Origin: Wurfbainia villosa
Taxonomy: Eukaryota > Streptophyta > Magnoliopsida > Zingiberales > Zingiberaceae
Assembly: GCA_025175895.1 (NCBI GenBank)
Contig: CM045989.1
Location: 131,019,272-131,083,271 of the forward strand
Length of the DNA stretch: 64,000 nt
Direction: 5' to 3'
Below the pieces are notes generated by a model. It was not told the origin of the DNA, did no database searches, and saw only the letters and a list, made by a program, of their open reading frames with translations. Position 1 is the first letter of the stretch, and every line of letters begins with the position of its first letter. Shown here in pieces: positions 56,758-64,000 of the stretch. A program made the position numbers and the translations under genes.

Positions 56758-58624
56758 AGCACCCTTTGATTTCTAACCAAGGTTTAACTACACCACTAAC
56801 TTAGACAAACATCGATTTAGTCATCATAGAGGAAATCCTAGAGTTTAAGAACAAGTGATTTAGTTATCTAGTTTACCGCATCAAATAGTTTTTCATAAAC
56901 AATATTGATCGAGAATATCTTTTTTCAATGTTTATGTATCCAAAGTATTATCTGTGAGGCATAATTTTTTTTATTTCTCATTAAATTTAATGAAAAAACA
57001 ATGAAGAAATTGATATAAAGTTATCAAACCTTTTGTAGTCTAGTAACCAATACCTTTAAGGATAATTTCGATACCAATATTTTTTAATGCAATGACCTAA
57101 AATCCTTTCCAAGTTAGAACAATCCTAATATATATCCTATTCTTATCTAGAAATTACGAGGCAAAATGGTGAAAGTTTAATTTTTAAACAAGTTTCAACA
57201 TACATAGCTTTTGAAAACGTATTAAGTTTGTCTTGCCTTACACACAATAGGAATTACTCATATAGGAATATGTAAGCGGTGATTATTTTAATTTTTTGCT
57301 AGATATTTCATCCCTGAAATATTCGAACAAATAGAAAAGAAACCTAAATTATATTTTTTGATTAAAGGGTCATAACATTCATAGAAGTTGCCCTGGTAAT
57401 AAGAGGTGGGATGATTTCTCAAGCAATTAGATTCGAACCTTATGCAGTACTATTAGTGATATTGAACTATCCGTTATGATCCATTTGCACTTTTCGAAAT
57501 TACCATGTGGTCGATAGAAGCTTTCTCTATGGGGTCAGTTTATTTATCTCAAGATTTAGTCGGATCTTAAAATTTAAATACCTGAATTATAAAAAAAAAA
57601 GTTGCACAAAATATTTTTCTTGGCCTCTACTTGTTTACATGATTCAACCCTTATAGTAACGTGGAGGTGTTGACATCTAAACTAGAGAGAATGTTTAGAA
57701 ATCATCATGACCCAACTAGGTGTTAATTACAACGGCCACAATTGGTAGGAGATAGACGAGGGCATAACTAGATAGGTTTATATCATGTGACAACACATCA
57801 TCTATTCATAAAAGATTGAAATCGTCAATCTAACGACTCCTATGATCTATCTCACGGTCATTGTGAGGGAGATAAATAACGGAGGATCCTATGGATCTTG
57901 ATGTGATATGTGGTGGTCAAGACACGTGGGAGTCATATGAATCTATAAAAAGACTTTAGACCTCTTTCAGAATCAATTCATGTCTTAACTGCAAGTACCG
58001 TTGTGTCTTAGTCATAACGCCATCCCATTAGAGACTAACACATCATCTATCAATCTCCTCTTATTTATAGAGTAATGGTCCTTAACCATCTTTTTTTTTT
58101 TAATACGGATCATGATTTAAACTTGACTAATCAAAATTCTGGATAAATTATAAACAAATAAATAATTTTATCAATAAAATTTTATTTTGAAATTATAATA
58201 ACTTTAGAAGATTATGTTCTAAACCTTTTAAAATTTCACAACTCTTGTGAAATAATTTATAAAATTGTTGCTACTCCAAATAAATTTCTATAACTCTTGT
58301 AAGATAAATTAGATCTTCTAAAATTTCAAATTAAAATTTAATTAACTTTAACTAATTTTAATTTGTCTCTATTAAAATTTAATTGCACATATAAATCCTT
58401 AATTTTGCAAGTATGCTCTCTCTCCCTAATATAATTAAATAAATCGACACTTAACTTAATTTGTTTTGATTAAGTAGTTAACTCTTAATTTTTTTATTAA
58501 TTAATCAAGACAATTACTTTAAGTTGTCCACTTATTCACTCTTAATTACCCTATATATATCTTAGTAGGTAGGCTCTTAGAAATAATGACAATGTGCCTA
58601 AATGATATTAAACTCTTTTGTCTA
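56758..58624. other. AT-rich intergenic stretch, no gene recognised
   Basis: No coding or RNA gene is supported. Homopolymer runs and T-rich stretches are common (58089-58100). Positions 57660-58040 are less AT-rich and include CTATAAAAAG at 57942-57951, so an old LTR fragment is possible, but I find no second copy or ends. Confidence 0.5.
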
Positions 58625-59147
58625 TATATATTGATGCGGCGAGGAAGATTCGTTCGCTTCCTTTCGATGCGATGAAGCACGAAGGGAGCTTTAGGGGTTC
58701 TCTCCGGCCGCAACAGTAAAAATGAAAGAGCAAAGCAGAGAAACGCAAACCAACACAGGTAACGAAACCAAGACACAGGATGTAACGTGGTTCGAAATAA
58801 GGATTCCTACTCCACGGAGGTGAGCTCTCTCACCGGATGCAGTGCTAAAACACTTTTACTATGAACGTCCTCCTTTGCGGAAAGGAAACTTCCGGAGGTG
58901 AAGGAGAAAACCTCTTACAGTCAGATCACGATACAAGAAAGAGTACACGAAAAGCGAAGATCACTACTCTCCTTCTCCGGCGAAGTGGTAGCTCTCCTTC
59001 TCCCGATGCGTCTTCGTTTCTTGCTGGTTGGAATAATGCGGATCCCTTCCTTCTGTCCTCTTCCTCCCTTTTATCCTCCTCCTCTGATCCAACGTTACCT
59101 CGCAAGCTGTCCCTATCGTAACGTTACCTCGCAAGCTGTCCCTATCT
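58625..59147 (-). repeat. Fragment of a Copia-type LTR (inferred)
   Basis: On the plus strand it shows, in order, blocks also found in the reversed TE5 and TE9 LTRs: TAACGTGGTTCGAA, then ATTCCTACTCCACGGAGG, GAGCTC, then TTCCGGAGGTGAAGGAGAAAACC. The rest differs, so it is a different family sharing that module. It abuts the TE12 integrase. No target duplication was found. Confidence 0.5.
59091..59146. repeat. 27-base direct duplication
   Basis: Copies at 59091-59117 and 59120-59146 begin AACGTTACCTCGCAAG and end GTCCCTATC, with GT between. It lies right at the junction with the TE12 integrase. Confidence 0.95.
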
Positions 59148-61418
59148 TGATGAAACACAAGTCTGAAGCCTTTGAAAGGTTCAAAGAATTCAGAAATGAA
59201 GTAGAGAAACAACATGAAAAGAGTATTAAAATACTTAAGTCAAGAGTTTCTTGATTATCTAAGAGACAATGATATATTGTCTCAATGGACTCCGCCATAT
59301 ACACCAAGGGATAATGGTGTATCTGAGAGGCGTAACCGGACCTTGTTGGACATGGTCAGATCAATGATGAAACATGCGACTCTTCCCAAGTCCTTTTGGG
59401 GCTATGCACTTCAGACAGCTGTTTACTTGTTAAACAGAATGCCTACCAAGGTAGTCTCAACTACTCCATATGAGATATGGAATAGTAAGAAACCTCATGT
59501 ATCTTACTTGAATATATGGGGTTGTCCTGCTTATGTGAAGCGGACTGTATCAGACAAATTGGATGCTAAGTCTGATAAATGTCTATTTGTTGGATACCCT
59601 AAGGAAACAAGGGGTTACCAATTCTATCATCCTGTGGAACAAAAGGTGTTTGTTTCAAGGCATGCTGTGTTTCTAGAGAAAGAGTTTCTCTTGCAAGAAA
59701 ACAGTGGGAGTGTCGTCGAGCTTGAGGAGGCTCGAGAGACTCAAATAGACATTGATGAGATACCTGGTGAAGCACAACAACCGACAACTCATAGTGATGA
59801 GCAATCGGCTGGACCTATTGTAACACCACATCTTCGTAGATCTGGTAGAACACGCAATATTCCTGAGAGATATGGATTTCTTGTAAGCGAATCGAACGAC
59901 GTGTTACTCATTGATGATGAGGAGCCTACCAGTTATGAAGAAGTGCTGACAAGTTCAGAAAGGGATAAGTGGCTTGGTGCCATGAAGTCGGAAATGGATT
60001 CCATGTATGGAAACCAAGTTTGGAACTTGGTTGACCCACCTGAAGGGATAAACCCTATAGGGTGCAAGTGGGTTTTCAAGAAGAAAACCGACATGGATGG
60101 TAATGTGATTACCTATAAGGCTAGATTGGTGGCGAAAGGATATCGTCAAAAACAAGGTGTTGATTATGACGAAACCTATTCGCCTGTAGCTATGCTTAAA
60201 TCCATTCGGATGCTCCTGGCCATAGCGGCTCATTATGATTATGAGATATGGCAGATGGATGTGAAAACAGCTTTCCTTAATGGAAACCTGCTCGAGGACG
60301 TGTATATGATACAGCCTGAGGGTTTCACATCGGCTGATAAAACCAAGGTATGCAAATTGCGACGGTCCATTTATGGATTGAAGCAAGCATCCAGAGTCGG
60401 TATATCCGCTTGATGAGACAATCAAAGAGTTTGATTTCTCACAAAATCCAGACGAACCTTGTGTGTACAAGAAGGTTAGTGGGAGTGCAGTCGTGTTCCT
60501 AGTATTGTATGTCGATGACATACTACTTATAGGAAACGATGTTTCAATCTTACAGTCAGTTAAGGTTTGGTTATCCAAGACATTCTCCATGAAAGACCTG
60601 GGAGAAGCAACCTACATCCTCGGGATTAAGATCTATAGAGATAGATCGAAACGGTTGCTTGGTCTTTCGCAGTCTACATATATAGACCGAGTGCTAAAGA
60701 GGTTTAGCATGCCGGAATCCAAGAAAGGTTTCCTACCCATCAGGCATGGGGTACACCTTTCGAAGTCTATGTGTCCGCGCATAGAAGACGAGAGGATTTG
60801 CATGAGTAAGATTCCCTATGCATCCGCAATAGGATCTATCATGTATGCTATGTTATGTACGAGGCCCGATGTATCGTATGCTCTGAGTGTCACGAGCAGA
60901 TACCAGTCTGATCCAGGAATGGATCATTGGGTGACTGTTAAGACGATCCTTAAGTACTTAAGAAGAACTAAGGATGTGTTCCTAATATATGGAGAAGGGT
61001 ACATGGTGATACGTGGGTATACGGATGCCAGCTCCAGATAGACAAGGATGATTCCATGTCTTTGTCTGGGTATGTATTCACCTGGAATGGAGGCGTAATA
61101 AGTTGGAAAGGTTCCAAGCTTGACACTATAGCGGATTCTGCCACTAAGGCGAATCGTTGCGACTGAAGCAAAGAAGGAAGCGGTTTGGATCAATAAGTTC
61201 ATCTATGAACTTGATGTGGTCTCATCAATGATCCAAACATGTGTCTTCGCCGCTATCATCTTATCGAGAGATCATCAAGAGGGAACGAAATACAAATCGA
61301 GAAAATTCCCACTGAAAGGAACTTAGCGGATCCTTTGACTAAAGCATTACCTCAAAGTAAGTTTGAGGGTCATGTTAGTGCTTATGGTATTGGATACCAT
61401 AGCGATTGGCATTAGGCC
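59148..61418 (+). pseudogene. TE12 Copia pol: integrase, RT, RNase H (5'-truncated)
   Basis: The integrase begins mid-core with LMKHKSEAFERFKEFRNEV. A short deletion removes the SDRGGEY-type block near 59235, after which YLSQEFLDYLRDN and PPYTPRDNGVSERRNRTL are intact. From 59214 a 399-codon frame runs through the integrase end, linker and RT: WNLVDPPEGINPIGCKWVFK, ARLVAKGYRQK, QMDVKTAFLNG and IYGLKQASR. A frameshift near 60397 is followed by the RT active site LYVDDILLIG (about 60508-60537) and MKDLGEATYILGIKI. RNase H begins YTDASS near 61017, is frameshifted after it, and ends NLADPLTKALP near 61322-61354. Despite good stretches it has lost gag, protease and half the integrase. Confidence 0.9.
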
Positions 61419-61429
61419 AAGTGGGAGTC
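61419..61429 (+). promoter_or_regulatory. TE12 polypurine tract
   Basis: AAGTGGGAGTC directly precedes the LTR start TGTTAG. Confidence 0.75.
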
Positions 61430-62918
61430 TGTTAGTAATATATGAGAGATGTCCTAAGGCAATCGCCTTATGTATGAACCATTTATATGATAAATGAAGA
61501 TTCACTATTTGAGTATACATGTTTCATGTATTTGATTGGATCTTAAACTCATTTACTAAATGTCCACGATGTGATTCACAGCATGAGAGAATTTGTGATT
61601 GGATCACAACTAGTGAGTATCTCTACATGTGTAATTGTGATGTATCGGAATTATCCCTAGTCGATGAATTGATGGATCTGGACACCATCAATTCTGTCGA
61701 GACTAGCACGAGGTATACTCCTTGGTGTATCCAAGCAGCTGATTCTCACTGGCTGGAGACATAGTGATGTCCGGAGTTAATCGTGGATGCTAGTTATGGT
61801 AACTAGTTCATTGGAGTGACCAGTCGTAAGACTTCATATGGTTCTCTGCATATATAGATATGTCAATGAAGTTCTTACTGTGGTTTAAGTGCGATGTTCC
61901 TTTGACTTGCGGTATTCAAGTCATCTTGATCATGGAAACTTATGCTTTGACATCTTAAGCAAACATCTCTAAGGAGATGTGGACCCGGGATGATTGGGTA
62001 TAAGTCGAAGTGATCGAAGGTGTTTGAATAGCCTATAAAGGATTCACCACTCCTTGCGAGGAGATGTATACCCATGGCCTCTCGTCGGATTGTTACTAAA
62101 GTCTTTGGCCAAAGCATTACATGTTTAGAGTAAGGTACTCTTCGATACATATGGAGTAACTAGAATCCGTAGGACGAGGAAATGATACTTGGGCTAGGTG
62201 TGACGTAGTCAGCCTAGTGGGGACTGACACTATAGACCATGTCCTGAACCAAGTGGGTATAAGATGAGTGAAGGGAATGAGACACGATTCATTCGAGCTA
62301 CTGAAGGGTTTCAGAAATAGTTCTGGATCAACCGTTGATCTTTTCGGTTAATTGGGGATCATGATGTACTACTAGGTGCCACTCATGATCGTTCTATAAT
62401 TAATGGTTAATTATAGACGACCAACATAAACCGAGAACCTATTTGGTCACACGCACAACGAGTGTAATCCAAAGGATTTAAAACGAGCTTGAGAATGGGA
62501 TTCTCAGACCGAGAGAAACTATGTTTGGTTGGACCAAACATAAAGCGAGCATGAAATTGTTTCAGTCGCAATGGAAGCGTGGATGGGCCGTGTCTTATGA
62601 AGACATAATGGATGGACCAAAATGGTTTGGTTCTAATCCAATGGATGAGAATAAACCAAAGGGTTTGGTTTATATTAAACGAATGAACCAAATGTTGGTT
62701 CGGTTCGTTTTAACTTAAAATAAACCATCATAGTTTGGTTTATTTTAACTTATCCTAATGGAGCGGGTTAACGGGCTTTATGGATATGATCCATTAACCA
62801 TTAAGAGAATTAGTTCTCTATAAAAGAGGGCTTAAGGGATTGTTAAACCCTAACCCAAAAACACTAATGAAGTTTTGGCCGCCCAACCCTAGCCTCCTTT
62901 TGTTGTTGCCGCCCAACA
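61430..62918 (+). repeat. TE12 LTR shared by two head-to-tail copies
   Basis: It starts TGTTAGTAATATATG after a polypurine tract and ends GCCGCCCAACA just before a primer site. It is thus the 3' LTR of the pol on its left and the 5' LTR of the leader on its right. A CTATAAAAGAGG box lies near 62819. It is 1489 bases; no second copy exists in the window. Confidence 0.85.
62818..62829 (+). promoter_or_regulatory. TE12 LTR TATA box
   Basis: CTATAAAAGAGG lies about 90 bases before the LTR end. Confidence 0.6.
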
Positions 62919-62919
62919 G

Positions 62920-62931
62920 TGGTATCAGAGC
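62920..62931 (+). other. Primer-binding site after the TE12 LTR
   Basis: TGGTATCAGAGC is a perfect tRNA-iMet type site, one base after the LTR end. Confidence 0.93.
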
Positions 62932-64000
62932 CCAGGTTGTGTTTCGACATAATCGTAAAAATAGTTTTGCGATAGTCATAATGTATTTCTGGAAATTTTC
63001 TAATTTTGGAAATTTAGAAGTATTTATGGAAATTTTTCAATTTTGGAAAGTCTAGAAGTATTTATGGAAATCTTCCACTTTTGGAAAGTTGGAAGTATTT
63101 ATGGAAATTGATATTTTCCATAAATAAAATATTTGATTAGATTCTGAAATTTGTTTCCTAATTTAATCATGATTTGATTTGGGGTAATCAAATCTTAAAA
63201 TATTTTATTTCCATAAGTAGTTTTAATGATTTAGGAAATTGGTTTCCTAAATAGATTTTCCTTAATCAAATAATTCCATGAATAAAATATGTGATTAGAT
63301 TTGGAAATTTGTTTCCTAATTTAATTATGATTTGATTTGGAGAATCAAATCTTAAACATATTTTATTTCCATAAATAGTTATGACATATAAGGAAATATA
63401 TACATGACATAATTGTATGCCATGTAATTGCATTAGATGCATAACATTATGTCATGCGTGTCATGACATGTAGATGTATGCCATGTATGCCATGCCATGT
63501 AGATAATAGTTATTTGCATGCAAAGAGGATGAGACATAAAAACCCTTAAACAATATTAAAGCCTACACCTTCCATTAATATGGTTAGAACCAGAGTTCTG
63601 TTTCTTGTTTGGGTTGTTGGACTCACTCCAAGCCCCTCGAACTCAACATGTTCAAATCATTGGAATAGTTTAACTCTAATATGGTAAGAGTCGAGGTCAA
63701 TCGTTAGTTTGGGTTGTTGGACTCACCCAAGCTGGCTAATTGGTTGAATGCGCTCTAACCATATTAAAACTATTTCGCGATTAATGGGTCGGCTTTAACT
63801 TGGAGCATCGATTTGTTGGACTCACTCCAAGGTCGATGTGAAGAGAGGTGAAGTTGGGTGCTATGCATATGATGCATACTTGTTAATGTGTTAACAACCC
63901 AATGTATGTGTAAACATTCAATTAGTTGATAGCACATTGTGATAGTTACATATACATGATATGTAATCGGTATACTTGATACCTACCATCATAGCTAAGA
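62932..64000 (+). other. Leader of a second TE12-type copy, running off the window
   Basis: It is noncoding and repeat-rich. GAAGTATTTATGGAAAT recurs three times at 63020-63110. A block with TTTCCTAATTTAAT and TGATTTGATTTGG occurs at 63150-63215 and again at 63310-63355. GTCATGACATG- and ATGCCATG-type motifs cluster at 63400-63500. TTTGGGTTGTTGGACTCAC occurs at 63608 and 63709. Gag would be expected beyond the window. Confidence 0.7.

Noticed and set aside
59955..60590. Minus-strand ORF of 211 codons
   Set aside because: It lies antisense to the TE12 RT, whose plus-strand motifs are clear. It has no recognisable domain and is a shadow ORF.

Overview
This is a plant nuclear window made almost entirely of nested, decayed retrotransposons around one recognisable host gene. 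That gene is a five-exon EF-hand protein of the CML21/CML22 type at 50855-52046 (+). Plant origin follows from that gene, from Ty3 Del/Tekay and Athila/Tat-type and Ty1/Copia sequences, from an RTE-type LINE, and from GT-AG introns. I cannot name the species. I see no rRNA, tRNA, organellar DNA, CRISPR array or bacterial system. TE1 to TE12 are my labels.

Layout. (1) 1-12696: two partial, inverted copies of one gag-deleted Ty3 Del/Tekay element (TE1 on +, TE1inv on -). TE1 reverse transcriptase is split by TE2 (1434-8529), a gag-only Athila/Tat-like LTR element with a tRNA-Asp-type primer site. TE1 RNase H is split by a 0.9 kb unclassified insertion carrying a 71-bp tandem array. (2) 12943-50446: one old Copia element (TE3), still flanked by a perfect 5-bp target duplication GCAAT, holds everything else in that interval. 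TE4 (15885-29222, TSD AGAAT) sits in its integrase and carries TE5 (18549-24987). A solo LTR, TE6 (31588-33288), lies after its RNase H. A solo LTR, TE7 (34342-49899), lies in its 3' LTR; TE7 is split by TE8 (34825-48809, TSD CCCGG), whose 5' LTR is split by TE9 (41008-47550, TSD ATGTC). The stack is four deep: TE3 > TE7 > TE8 > TE9. (3) 50447-52600: host DNA with the EF-hand gene; TE3 landed about 0.4 kb upstream of its proposed start codon. (4) About 52640-56757: a broken RTE-type LINE split by a 2 kb Tat-like solo LTR (TE11, TSD CTTAT). (5) 56758-58624: AT-rich DNA with no recognised gene. (6) 58625-64000: a fragment of a Copia-type LTR, then a degenerate Copia integrase-RT-RNase H (TE12), one LTR, and directly after it the primer site and leader of a second head-to-tail copy.

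How the parts relate. TE2 and TE8 belong to one gag-only, Athila/Tat-like family. TE4, TE5 and TE9 belong to a gag-only Copia-like family with two zinc knuckles and no polymerase; TE6 and TE7 are solo LTRs of that family. Both families would depend on proteins supplied in trans. The Copia-like LTRs carry two unusual arrays: short hairpins whose stems covary, and clustered CAGTCGACTG palindromes. The TE8 3' LTR contains a palindrome with arms of about 0.86 kb. Nearly every coding region is a pseudogene; many stops are C-to-T or G-to-A changes, as expected for methylated, silenced DNA. All comparisons were made by eye between copies in the window; no alignment or database search was run.
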